Under the pieces are notes generated by a model. That model was not told where the DNA came from and searched no databases. It was given only the letters and a program-made list of their open reading frames with translations. 64,000 nt of DNA from CAZPXH01 sp964591085 (GTDB lineage Bacteria > Spirochaetota > Spirochaetia > DSM-27196 > CAZPXH01), in NCBI GenBank assembly GCA_964591085.1, contig CAZPXH010000002.1, positions 178,352 to 242,351 of the forward strand, written 5' to 3'. The position numbers were made by a program, and so were the translations under genes. Shown here one piece after another: positions 18,045-25,945 of this stretch. Each line of letters starts with the position of its first letter. Within the stretch, counting starts at the first letter, position 1.

Positions 18045-19475
18045 CGCCGCGCCTTTCTCTGCTCCGGTTTCGCCGGCTTGCCCGTCTGGCCAGCCCTCTG
18101 CTGGCGCGGGAATGCTCAGTACAAACTTGCTGCCGCGATCACCATCGCCGCGCTCTACCCAGACCCTGCCCCGGTGCACCATGGCGATGTGCTTCACGAT
18201 TGCCAGACCAAGGCCCGTGCCGCCTTCTTCCCGGCTCCTAGCGGAATCCAGGCGATAGAAGCGCTCAAAGATCCGCTCGCGCTCGTCTTCCGGGATTCCG
18301 GGACCCTCGTCGCTGACAGAAACCCGCAGGTCTCGGCTTCTGGTCCGCACCGCCACCCGAACTGTAGCACCATCCGGGCTGTACTTGATTGCGTTGTCTA
18401 CCAGGTTGATCAGCGCCTGTTCCAGCAGGCTTCGGTTGACCACCGCCGAACCGCTTCCGGTGTAGCTGTCAACAATGCTGATGTTCCGCAGGCGAGCCCG
18501 CGGCTGGCAGAAATCGCGCATTCGATTCACCACCTCGTGGACCCGCAGCTCATCCCGCGGAATAGGCTCATCGTCCTGTTCCAGCCGGGACAGGCTCAGG
18601 AGGTCTTCAATGATGGAGTTCAGCCGGTTTGTGTGGGTGAGGATGATCCGCAGGAAACGCTCGGCCCGCTCGGGATCCTCGGCGGCGCCCTCCAGCAGGG
18701 TTTCCACAAAGCCGCGGATTGAGGTTATCGGCGTTCGCAGCTCGTGGGAGACGTTGGCCACAAAGTCCCTGCGGAGTTCTTCCAGCCGCCGGATCCGAGT
18801 GATGTCGCTGAGAACAAGCAGCGCGCCGGTCCGGATGCCGTGACCGGATTCCAGTGCGCTCATTCGCGTACCGTTGATCTGGATGTGACGCGTGTCCTGT
18901 CCGTAGACGGTGATCCTGCCGGAAACCGGTCGTTCCGCGGCAAACACCCTTGCCGCAAAGTCCTCCAGTTCCGGATTGCGGATGTACTGAAGGAGGGTGC
19001 GCCCAACCCCCTGGCCCGGATCACGGCCGAACAGCAGACCCGCCGCCGAGTTTAGCCTCCGTATCCGCCGCTCGGCGTCCAGAACAATGACGCCCTCAAC
19101 CATTGACGTGAGGACGGCTTCCAGCTCGTCGCGCGCAGACCGGATTCCGACAAGCTCAGCCACAATCCTGCGGCTGCGCTCTTCCAGTGCATCAGAGAGT
19201 CGGCGCACCTCCCGCACCGTAGGCAGCGGCCTCAAGCCACGGAATCCCGGCTGACCCATGGCGCCGATGCGCTGCGCACCGTCCACCACTGCCCGGTACA
19301 ACGGCCGCGCGATCATCAGCGCGTTCACGCCGGAGATCAGCGCGAGGACGGCGCCAAGGATTGCTATGCGTTGCGGGGTGATTCCGTCCGTGAAACCAAG
19401 AATCCGGGCCAGCAGCCCCACGATGGCGGCACAGAGCAGCCCTCCGGCGAGGCTCCGCCCGAGGAGTCGTAGCAC
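18024..19475 (-). CDS. phoR: Phosphate-regulon sensor histidine kinase PhoR
   Basis: A 483-residue kinase. Two N-terminal membrane segments (to ~residue 55) have little periplasmic loop, as in PhoR. A HAMP-like and PAS region follows (LTSMVEGVIVLDAERRIRRLNSAA), then HisKA with the phospho-acceptor in VANVSHELRTPITSIRGFVETLLEG, and HATPase with LVDNAIKYSPDG, DEGPGIPEDE, GGTGLGLAIVKHI. GTG start overlaps the phoB stop by one base. It reads phosphate status through the Pst/PhoU complex encoded beside it. Confidence 0.93.
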   Translation of the reverse strand: MLRLLGRSLAGGLLCAAIVGLLARILGFTDGITPQRIAILGAVLALISGVNALMIARPLYRAVVDGAQRIGAMGQPGFRGLRPLPTVREVRRLSDALEERSRRIVAELVGIRSARDELEAVLTSMVEGVIVLDAERRIRRLNSAAGLLFGRDPGQGVGRTLLQYIRNPELEDFAARVFAAERPVSGRITVYGQDTRHIQINGTRMSALESGHGIRTGALLVLSDITRIRRLEELRRDFVANVSHELRTPITSIRGFVETLLEGAAEDPERAERFLRIILTHTNRLNSIIEDLLSLSRLEQDDEPIPRDELRVHEVVNRMRDFCQPRARLRNISIVDSYTGSGSAVVNRSLLEQALINLVDNAIKYSPDGATVRVAVRTRSRDLRVSVSDEGPGIPEDERERIFERFYRLDSARSREEGGTGLGLAIVKHIAMVHRGRVWVERGDGDRGSKFVLSIPAPAEGWPDGQAGETGAEKGAALSQTQG

Positions 19476-20161
19476 TACAGCCCCCGGATGCGGTATCCCA
19501 CGCCGCGAACTGTTTCAATGAGCTGACCCTCGTCACCAAGCTTCTTTCGCAGGCCCAGAATCTGGACATCCACGCTCCGTTCGGTGACCGGGTAGTCTTT
19601 GCCCTTAACGTTGTCAATGATGCGTGCGCGGGAGAACACCCAGCCCGGATTCCGGGCAAGAAACTCAAGGATGGCGAACTCCGTGGCGGATAGGTGAACT
19701 GCTTTCCCTGCGCGCCAAACCTCATGGCGGGAGGTGTCAATGATCAGGTCATGGACTTCAACGCGTTCTGCCCCGCCGTTGGTGCTCCCGTTCCGCCGAA
19801 GCAGCGCCCGGATCCGCGCAATCAGGATTCGTGGGCTGAAGGGCTTGGTGACATAGTCGTCGGCGCCTGTCTCAAGGCCGTTGACGATGTCAACGTCCTC
19901 ACCCTTGGCGGTGAGCATAAGAACAGGGAGGTTGGCTGTAGCGGGCGCAGACTTGATTCGTCTGCAGACCTCCATGCCGCTCATTCCCGGAAGCATGAGG
20001 TCCAGGACCACTGCATCAGGTGATTGGCTTTCCAGCTGATCCAGTGCGGCCTCTCCGCTGGTAACCGTATGAACCGCAAACTGGTCTCGCTCCAGGTTGT
20101 AACGGATCAGTTCCAGGATGTCCTGCTCGTCGTCAACAACCAGCACCCGCGGCTTGCTCAT
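19475..20161 (-). CDS. phoB: Phosphate-regulon response regulator PhoB
   Basis: A 228-residue OmpR/PhoB-family regulator: receiver domain with D10, D11, phospho-acceptor D54 (VVLDLMLPGMSG) and K at TKPFSP; C-terminal winged helix ending in EFLARNPGWVFSRARIIDNV ... RSVDVQILGLRKKLGD ... IETVRGVGYRI (each segment shortened here). It is expected to bind the 11-bp direct repeats at 23387-23425 before the pst operon, giving positive feedback. Four-base overlap with phoU. Confidence 0.94.
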   Translation of the reverse strand: MSKPRVLVVDDEQDILELIRYNLERDQFAVHTVTSGEAALDQLESQSPDAVVLDLMLPGMSGMEVCRRIKSAPATANLPVLMLTAKGEDVDIVNGLETGADDYVTKPFSPRILIARIRALLRRNGSTNGGAERVEVHDLIIDTSRHEVWRAGKAVHLSATEFAILEFLARNPGWVFSRARIIDNVKGKDYPVTERSVDVQILGLRKKLGDEGQLIETVRGVGYRIRGL

Positions 20162-20898
20162 GGATGCTCCTTGTACACCGCCCCTGCTTTTTGATCCAAA
20201 CTCTGACGAATGTCACCGGGCCCGATCTTTGGTCCATTGAGAGACTCGTGCGTTCCGTTTGCGGCGTAGACAATCCACTCACACATGCTGGTGACGTGGT
20301 CCCCGAGCCGCTCCAGGAAACGGTTGAGAAACATCAGCCCAACCAGGTGCTCCATGTGCTCGGGCTGTTCTCTCATCGCCTGGATAATCTCTTCGTACGC
20401 TTCCCGATGGATTCGGTCAAGCTCCTCGTCTCTGCTTGCCACATTGCGCGCAACCTCAACGCTGTGCTCGCTGAAGGCGGTGATAGCATCGTGGACCATG
20501 GCGATACCAAAGGCCGTCATCTCGCGGATTCGTCCTGTGCTCCGGGTCAGCACGTCCGGCGGGATTTCCTTCACCGCCCGCGCAAGGTGGCGCGCGTGAT
20601 CCCCGATCCGCTCCAAGTGGGAAGCAATCTTGATGGCGGTAATGACCTCCCGCAGATCCGTTGCAACGGGCTGCTCGGTAGCGATGATTCGCGCAGCCAG
20701 GTCTTCCACCCGGATCTGCAGGTCGTCAATCATCTCATCACCGGCAATTACGGAGTCTGCGAGCCTTCCGTCCCGCGCGGAGAGGGCACTCAGGGCCTTG
20801 CCCAGCGCGGTCTCCACGTGGGCGCTCATCCGCAGGATGAGGTTGGAGAGCTTCTCTATCTCAGTGACGAGCGTTGATCGCCCGTGTGTGGGCTCCAC
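20158..20898 (-). CDS. phoU: Phosphate signalling protein PhoU
   Basis: A 246-residue all-helical protein with two PhoU repeats, each carrying the metal-binding E/D pattern (VIAGDEMIDDLQIRVEDLA; VASRDEELDRIHREAYEEI) and the helix ERIGDHARHLARAV / ERLGDHVTSMCEWIVY. PhoU links the Pst transporter to PhoR and represses the regulon when phosphate is plentiful. GTG start at 20898; it follows pstB by 11 bp and overlaps phoB by 4 bp. Confidence 0.94.
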   Translation of the reverse strand: MEPTHGRSTLVTEIEKLSNLILRMSAHVETALGKALSALSARDGRLADSVIAGDEMIDDLQIRVEDLAARIIATEQPVATDLREVITAIKIASHLERIGDHARHLARAVKEIPPDVLTRSTGRIREMTAFGIAMVHDAITAFSEHSVEVARNVASRDEELDRIHREAYEEIIQAMREQPEHMEHLVGLMFLNRFLERLGDHVTSMCEWIVYAANGTHESLNGPKIGPGDIRQSLDQKAGAVYKEHP

Positions 20899-20909
20899 AG
20901 ACGGCGCGC

Positions 20910-21872
20910 TTAACCGAAGCGCCCGGAGATGTAGGCTTCTGTCCGCTCGTCCTGCGGGTTGAAGAACACGTCGGTGGTCGGCCCCTTCTCAACAACGAAG
21001 CCGTTGAGAAAGAACGCGGTCTGATCCGAGATTCGGCCGGCCTGCTGCATGTTGTGAGTCACGATGATAATAGTGTAGCTGTTCTTCAGCTCACCCACGA
21101 GGTCCTCAATCTTGGATGTTGAGATGGGGTCCAGCGCGCTCGTCGGTTCGTCCATAAGGACCACCTCCGGCTTCACCGCGAGGGTCCTGGCGATGCACAG
21201 GCGCTGCTGCTGTCCGCCGGACAGTCCGAGCGCAGGCTTGTTCAGTCGGTCCTTTACCTCTTCCCAGAGCACAGCCCGGTGGAGGCTCTCTTCCACAATG
21301 TCAGAAAGCACGCTACGCCTGCGCACCCCGTGGGCCCGCGGTCCATAGGCGATGTTCTCAAACACGCTCATCGGGAAGGGGTTCGGCTTCTGGAACACCA
21401 TGCCAATCCGCTTCCGGAGCTCAATCACGTCTATCTCACCGTAGACGTTGATTCCGTCATAGAGGATCGCGCCGTCCACCCGGGTCCCATCGATGATGTC
21501 GTTCATCCTGTTCAGGGTCCGAAGGAAGGTGGACTTCCCGCATCCGGACGGGCCGATGAGGGCAGTGACCTCGTTTGCGTTGATCTGCAGGTTTACTCCC
21601 TGGAGGGCCTGGAAGTCTCCGTAGTAGAAGTCCAGGTCTTTCACCTCAAACTTGACGCTGGTCGGACCGGTGTTTGCAGCCGGATCGCGGTTGGCCGCGG
21701 AGGATGCACCGGAGATTGTTGCGTTCGGCGCAGTGTCCGGCGCGTTGTCCTCCGCGCTGCCACCTCCGCTTCCAGGTTCCTCCATCGGCCGCGCCTCCGT
21801 TGTGGCGGCCTGGCCGCCGATCTCCTCGGTGACCGAGTCCTTCTGGTCCTTGTTCTTTTCGTCTGCCATCAT
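20910..21872 (-). CDS. pstB: Phosphate ABC transporter ATP-binding protein PstB
   Basis: The ABC ATPase starts near residue 72 (SVKFEVKDLDFYYGDFQAL) and has Walker A GPSGCGKST, Q-loop, signature LSGGQQQRLCIARTL, Walker B EVVLMDEPTSALDP and H-switch VTHNMQQAGRISD. About 70 residues of low-complexity acidic/Ala/Gly/Asn sequence precede it, which typical 250-residue PstB lacks; no convincing internal start removes it cleanly. It energises phosphate uptake with PstC/PstA. Confidence 0.94.
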   Translation of the reverse strand: MMADEKNKDQKDSVTEEIGGQAATTEARPMEEPGSGGGSAEDNAPDTAPNATISGASSAANRDPAANTGPTSVKFEVKDLDFYYGDFQALQGVNLQINANEVTALIGPSGCGKSTFLRTLNRMNDIIDGTRVDGAILYDGINVYGEIDVIELRKRIGMVFQKPNPFPMSVFENIAYGPRAHGVRRRSVLSDIVEESLHRAVLWEEVKDRLNKPALGLSGGQQQRLCIARTLAVKPEVVLMDEPTSALDPISTSKIEDLVGELKNSYTIIIVTHNMQQAGRISDQTAFFLNGFVVEKGPTTDVFFNPQDERTEAYISGRFG

Positions 21873-21879
21873 CTTGCTC

Positions 21880-22710
21880 CTATCGCCCGGCCTGCCGATT
21901 CAGTCGACCGATCAACCGGGTAGTACTCTGATTCACCAGGAACACGATCAGCACCCGGATCGTGGCCGTTGCAAACACGTTTGGAATGGAAATGTTCTCT
22001 TTGATGAGGAAGTAGGGATTAACGTACATGACGCGGATAGGGCTGTTGAGGCCCCGCAGCGGTGAGAGGTTGGAGCTCATCTCGTACAGAATTGCTGCAG
22101 TCTCACCAACGGCTCGGCCTATCGCCAGAATCACATCAGGGAGAATACCGGGACTGGTCGCCGGACGCACTACCGTCCCGATTGTCTGAATCCTGGTTGC
22201 GCCGAGGACAAGCCTGTCTTCCCGCAGGTCCCGGTGCGCGTGCTCAACCTCGCAGGTGACCGGATACCAGGTCAGTCCGATGACGCCGGGTGTGTTTCGG
22301 ATTGCCCGCTGAAACTCGCCAGGGCTTGAAACCACAATGGAATTGCTCGGTCCCGTCGCACCATCGCCAGACTCCTGCTCCATAATCTTGTTCCGCCTGT
22401 CACCCGACTGGTCCCAGACCACAACCCGTGGAGGGATGCCCGCGAGTGGTCCCGGCTCATTTGTGTCCAGATTCGGCGGAGTGACTTCCAGCCCGGGGCC
22501 ACCCAGCTGTGACCAGGCCGTGACTTCCCCGCGGTAGATCTGCTCCACCTGGTCCGTGTCCTGGCATCCCGGTGCAACATTGTAAATGCTGGGAGAGACT
22601 GCAGGGTTCTGCGGTGCAACCCTGCTCCGGCCCCGGTTTGCAGCGTTTGCCTCCAGGATAGCCCAGACCTCAACGTAGCGCACGCCGTTGTTCACAACCG
22701 AGCGGGTCAC
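21880..22710 (-). CDS. PstA permease remnant fused to a PstS-like segment
   Basis: A 276-residue frame. The C-terminal ~115 residues are a recognisable PstA permease end: the EAA loop as DRLVLGATRIQTIGTVVRPA, GRAVGETAAILY, and a last membrane span. The N-terminal ~160 residues instead resemble the second half of a phosphate-binding protein: QIYRGEVTAWSQLGGPG (compare IFSGKITNWxxVGG), RVVVWDQSGDRRNKIMEQ and FQRAIRNTPGVIGLTWYP (compare AVxxTPGAIGY). The first membrane spans expected in PstA are absent. GTG start at 22710 overlaps the preceding stop (GTGA), so it could be translated. Either a lineage-specific periplasmic insertion with later deletions, or a decayed or misassembled gene. Confidence 0.6.
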   Translation of the reverse strand: MTRSVVNNGVRYVEVWAILEANAANRGRSRVAPQNPAVSPSIYNVAPGCQDTDQVEQIYRGEVTAWSQLGGPGLEVTPPNLDTNEPGPLAGIPPRVVVWDQSGDRRNKIMEQESGDGATGPSNSIVVSSPGEFQRAIRNTPGVIGLTWYPVTCEVEHAHRDLREDRLVLGATRIQTIGTVVRPATSPGILPDVILAIGRAVGETAAILYEMSSNLSPLRGLNSPIRVMYVNPYFLIKENISIPNVFATATIRVLIVFLVNQSTTRLIGRLNRQAGR

Positions 22711-23341
22711 CAGGCCGTTCCCGACATGGTCATGGTTCGCTTGCGGGAACGAAGGAAGCCGTCAGGCAGTGTGGGCTGGCTTCCCGCAACCATGATCACG
22801 GCCATGGTTTCCCCGATGGCGCGCCCCGTTACCAGGATTACACCGGTGATGATTCCATTATGGGCTGCCGGGACCTGAAATCGCATGATGGTCTGCCAGT
22901 GCGTTGAGCCCATTGCCATGCTGCCCTGCCCAAAGTCCGGGTTGACCGATCGGATGGAAACCTCGGTGAGATTGATAATGGTCGGCAATGTCATGATGGC
23001 GAGGATCACGGACGCGGAGAACACGTTGTCGTTCACAATCGGGTCCAGGTTTCTGCTCTGAGGCCCTGTGCCCAGCGAGATCCCCAACATCACGACGCCG
23101 AAGAAGCGTGAACCACCGAGGCAATGCCGAAGACCGGTGAGCGCTCTGTGAGGCAGTAGTGGGTGCCAAAGCGGAACTCGCCAAGGCTCGGCGGATCCCA
23201 GCCGCCCGCCGCCTCGAAGAACAGGGGCAGGCCTTCCAGCATGATGAAGACGGTGATAACGACAGCCGTCAGGATAGAGAGCAGTGCGCAAAAGAAGAAG
23301 AACTCTTGAATAACGCGGTCTGCCGTCCTGCCCTGAGCCAA
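22707..23341 (-). pseudogene. pstC: PstC phosphate permease, deleted and frameshifted
   Basis: A TTG start at 23341 with a strong AAGGAGG site begins a normal PstC N-terminus: one membrane span (FFFFCALLSILTAVVITVFI), then LGEFRFGTHYC. From SPVFG it jumps straight to IASVVH-FFGVVMLG, the IPSVVYGFFG motif of PstC, so roughly 100 residues with two or three spans are missing. One base appears lost near 23107 (CACG for CACGG), shifting frame: frame 1 stops at 23090, the rest continues in another frame to 22707 with the EAA loop (MAMGSTHWQTIMRFQVPAA) and GRAIGETMAVIMVAG. The usual last span after RTMTM is missing too. Promoter and downstream genes look healthy. Confidence 0.7.
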
Positions 23342-23367
23342 GCCTGCGCCTCCTTGAAATCTGATAT

Positions 23368-23425
23368 TAGATAGTCGTCCGGGAGCGTTAGTGTTGTGGT
23401 AAGGAAACCGTTAGATCTTTGTTAG
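23368..23425 (-). promoter_or_regulatory. Pho box and -10 element of the pst operon
   Basis: On the minus strand CTAAC-type half sites recur with an 11-12 bp period: CTAAC, CTAAC, CTTAC, CTAAC (plus-strand positions 23421, 23410, 23399, 23387). Direct repeats spaced one helical turn are the layout bound by PhoB/PhoP-type regulators. A -10-like TATCTA (23368-23373, overlapping a TAATAT) lies 13 bp further, with the repeats in place of a -35 box, as in activated Pho promoters. The pstC ribosome site follows. PhoB is encoded in the same operon. Confidence 0.7.
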
Positions 23426-23446
23426 CGAAAAGGGTAGGCACGCACT

Positions 23447-24292
23447 CTAGTCTTCCGTCAGAACGGCGTTTGCGCCCCGGGGAAGCGCACGGGTGTCCAG
23501 CTGCCCTGAGAACCAGCGGAAGAGAGCCACGCTCCGGTTGAAGATGCTTCGGGTGATCCGGTCTCCCACCACGACCGTAGTCAGAGGATCAACTGAAGCA
23601 ACTCCATACACCACCAGGCCGCCGTCCCGGTCGTCGGCAACTGCCAGCGCGCTGCGGAAGCGCTGTGGCCGCAGCACGGGGATGAACCCGTAAGTGATGG
23701 TGGTGAGATTGCTGATGCTGATGCTGAGCCAATTCCCACTGCGCGCGTAGTCTACGGTGTAGCGGTTTCTTCCAAAGCTTGAGTCTTCCTGCTCAATATA
23801 GAGGGAAGCACGATCCGCCACGCTGAGCGGGACGGGGTCCGGAAGCGCTTCCGGATTGTCCGGGCCCACGATGCGGTTACTGTCAATGTAGAACTCGCGC
23901 ATGCGATCCCGGCTTGCACTGTAGTAAATGGTTCCCTCCATGCTCTGAAAGCGGTGCAGCACCTGGTAAATGAGCAGCTCGCGCTCGGGGCTTCCCACCG
24001 GAGGGAAGCCGTCAGGGAGGAGTTGGGGAGGAATTCGAAACAGCGTTTCCACGGCAATGCTGGGTTCGTCGCGGAGCAGACCAAAGGCAAGGGCATGGGG
24101 CAATCCCGCCGGTGCAAGGCTGGTCCGCAGGGGAGTCTCCGCGTTCCGGCTTCCACCGATTGCGAAGGCATAGCCGTCCTGCTCCAGCTCCGCGCGGAGC
24201 CCTGGATCAAGCTCAACCGCATGCAGGCCGGCTGCTAGCAGCGCAAGCAGTGCAGTCAGCAGGATCCCAGTCCGTTCGTTTGAAGGCGACAT
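23447..24292 (-). CDS. Exported DUF6675-like protein
   Basis: A 281-residue protein with a signal peptide (GILLTALLALLAAGLHA after MSPSNERT). The body (LFRIPPQLL, IYQVLHRFQSMEGTIYYSASRDRMREFY, LYIEQEDSSFGRNRYTVDY, ISISNLTTITYGFIPVL) matches a conserved spirochaete exported family that I associate with DUF6675; its function is not known. ATG 24292 is chosen for the compact signal; ATG 24301 and a far-upstream start at 24352 are in frame but run into murG. It is transcribed away from murG and ends just before the pst Pho box. Confidence 0.75.
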   Translation of the reverse strand: MSPSNERTGILLTALLALLAAGLHAVELDPGLRAELEQDGYAFAIGGSRNAETPLRTSLAPAGLPHALAFGLLRDEPSIAVETLFRIPPQLLPDGFPPVGSPERELLIYQVLHRFQSMEGTIYYSASRDRMREFYIDSNRIVGPDNPEALPDPVPLSVADRASLYIEQEDSSFGRNRYTVDYARSGNWLSISISNLTTITYGFIPVLRPQRFRSALAVADDRDGGLVVYGVASVDPLTTVVVGDRITRSIFNRSVALFRWFSGQLDTRALPRGANAVLTED

Positions 24293-24326
24293 TCTCCCCA
24301 TGATACCGTGCCGCAGGCAGAATCCA

Positions 24327-25424
24327 ATGCGCACAGGACCCTCTCCGAGCATCGCGGTTACCGGCGGCGGTACCGGCGGTCACGCCTATCCCGCGCTCAG
24401 CGTCATTGAGGCGCTCGGCGATGTTGTCCCGTGCGCCCGGATGGCCTGGATCGGCTCACGCCGGGGGATTGAGGCCCGGATAGCGGCTACCGCCGGAATC
24501 CCTTATCTCGGCATTTCCACAGGAAAGCTCCGCCGCTATCTCAGCGCAAGGAATGTCTGGGATGTCTTTCGGGTCCTCGCAGGGATCCTCCGGTCCTTGC
24601 GGATACTGCGCGCGCTTGATGCCGGTGTTGTCTTCAGCAAGGGAGGCTACGTTGCCGTGCCGTTGGTGCTTGCCGCGCGCATCCTGCGAATTCCAGTAGT
24701 CTGCCATGAGTCAGACCTGAGCCCGGGCCTTGCAACCCGCATCAGCGCGCGGGTAGCCGCGAGCGTATGCACCGCCTACCCGGAGACGGCGCGAGCCCTC
24801 GCCCGGACGGGGCTGAGAACCGTGGTCAGTGGAAACCCCGTCCGAAGTGATCTCCTGCAGCCGGCGGACGCTCCGGATCCGCTTGCTGCAGCCGGCTTGT
24901 CCCGCCCCGGCAGGCGGCCGCTTCTCCTGGTGCAGGGCGGCAGCCAGGGAGCGCGGCAGCTGAACGGCATTGTTGGTGAGATCCTGGATGACCTGCTTCC
25001 GGACTGGGACGTGATTCACAGTTGCGGCCGCAACGATCCGATACCCCAAGCCCGGCGCGGTTATCTTCCCTGTGCCTACTTCAGCTCGGACTACGCGGCT
25101 ATCCTGCAGCGCGCTGATGTAGTGCTCTGCCGGGCCGGCGCCGGAAGTCTGTGGGAAGCGGCCCTGTGCAACAGCGCAATGATTCTGGTACCGCTTTCGC
25201 TTGGAAGCAGGGGAGACCAGCTGGAGAATGCCGAATGGTTTGCCGCGCGGGGTGCAGCCATCAACCTGGGCCGTACACCGGGTGCCGTGGACGCGCTGGG
25301 CGTGCTCCAACGCCTTGCGCAGATGCCGGAGGAGCGCGGCAGACTGGCCCGCACTGCGCGTTCGCTTGTGAACGCAGACGCTGCTGCAAAGATTGCCGAT
25401 GAAATCGTGAGGGTACTCCCGTGA
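24327..25424 (+). CDS. murG: MurG, UDP-GlcNAc:lipid I N-acetylglucosaminyltransferase
   Basis: A 365-residue GT-B transferase that converts lipid I to lipid II on the inner face of the membrane. The N-terminal loop VTGGGTGGHAYPALSVIEAL, ARMAWIGSRRGIEA, VFSKGGYVAVPLVLAARILRIPVVCHESD and the C-terminal donor region VQGGSQGARQLN, DVVLCRAGAGSLWEA and PLSLGSRGDQLENAEWF are all present. ATG 24327 fits the family N-terminus; an in-frame ATG at 24300 overlaps the divergent gene. cvpA overlaps its end (GTGA). Confidence 0.96.
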   Translation: MRTGPSPSIAVTGGGTGGHAYPALSVIEALGDVVPCARMAWIGSRRGIEARIAATAGIPYLGISTGKLRRYLSARNVWDVFRVLAGILRSLRILRALDAGVVFSKGGYVAVPLVLAARILRIPVVCHESDLSPGLATRISARVAASVCTAYPETARALARTGLRTVVSGNPVRSDLLQPADAPDPLAAAGLSRPGRRPLLLVQGGSQGARQLNGIVGEILDDLLPDWDVIHSCGRNDPIPQARRGYLPCAYFSSDYAAILQRADVVLCRAGAGSLWEAALCNSAMILVPLSLGSRGDQLENAEWFAARGAAINLGRTPGAVDALGVLQRLAQMPEERGRLARTARSLVNADAAAKIADEIVRVLP

Positions 25425-25945
25425 ACCTGGTTGCCATCGACTACATTCTGCTCCTCGCATCCCTGTTTGTGGTGATTCGCGCCACCATCCGGGGTTTCGT
25501 GCGGGAGTTCCTGGGTGCCGCGGCGCTCATTCTTGGCATTGCCGCTGCAACCCTGTTCAGCGCCAGGGTGGCCAGCCTGATCGCCCGGGTTGTCGCCGAT
25601 CCCTTCAACCACGTCCTCGCCTTTTTGGGTCTGTTTATTGCTGTGTTCCTGGTGGTCAAGCTCTTTGAAGCCGGACTCACGCGCTTGGTTGAACGGATCA
25701 ACCTGGAGTCTTTGGACCGGGCCGCGGGGCTCTTCCTTGGGCTTCTGGAAGCACTGATCCTGATTCGCCTCTTCCTGATCGTCCTGGACGTGCAGCCCTT
25801 CGTTGAACCGGAGCAGATCATTGGCGGCAGCATGGTCCTTGCCTTCCTGGATCCGGTCCTCGGGATCCTTCCACGGCTTCTGGATGGAAGTTCCCAGCCA
25901 CCACCCCCAACACCCGCGCCCCAGCCGGAGCCGTCCGGTGTTTGA
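25421..25945 (+). CDS. cvpA: CvpA-family membrane protein
   Basis: A 174-residue protein with four membrane spans, starting MNLVAIDYILLLASLFVVIRATIRGFVREF, the CvpA signature (D-x-IL ... RG-xRGF-REF). A Pro-rich cytoplasmic tail (PPPPTPAPQPEP) follows. CvpA was first described for colicin V production; newer work links the family to envelope stress and cell division, which is not shown here. GTG start overlaps the murG stop by 4 bp and its end overlaps holB by 8 bp. Confidence 0.88.
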   Translation: MNLVAIDYILLLASLFVVIRATIRGFVREFLGAAALILGIAAATLFSARVASLIARVVADPFNHVLAFLGLFIAVFLVVKLFEAGLTRLVERINLESLDRAAGLFLGLLEALILIRLFLIVLDVQPFVEPEQIIGGSMVLAFLDPVLGILPRLLDGSSQPPPPTPAPQPEPSGV

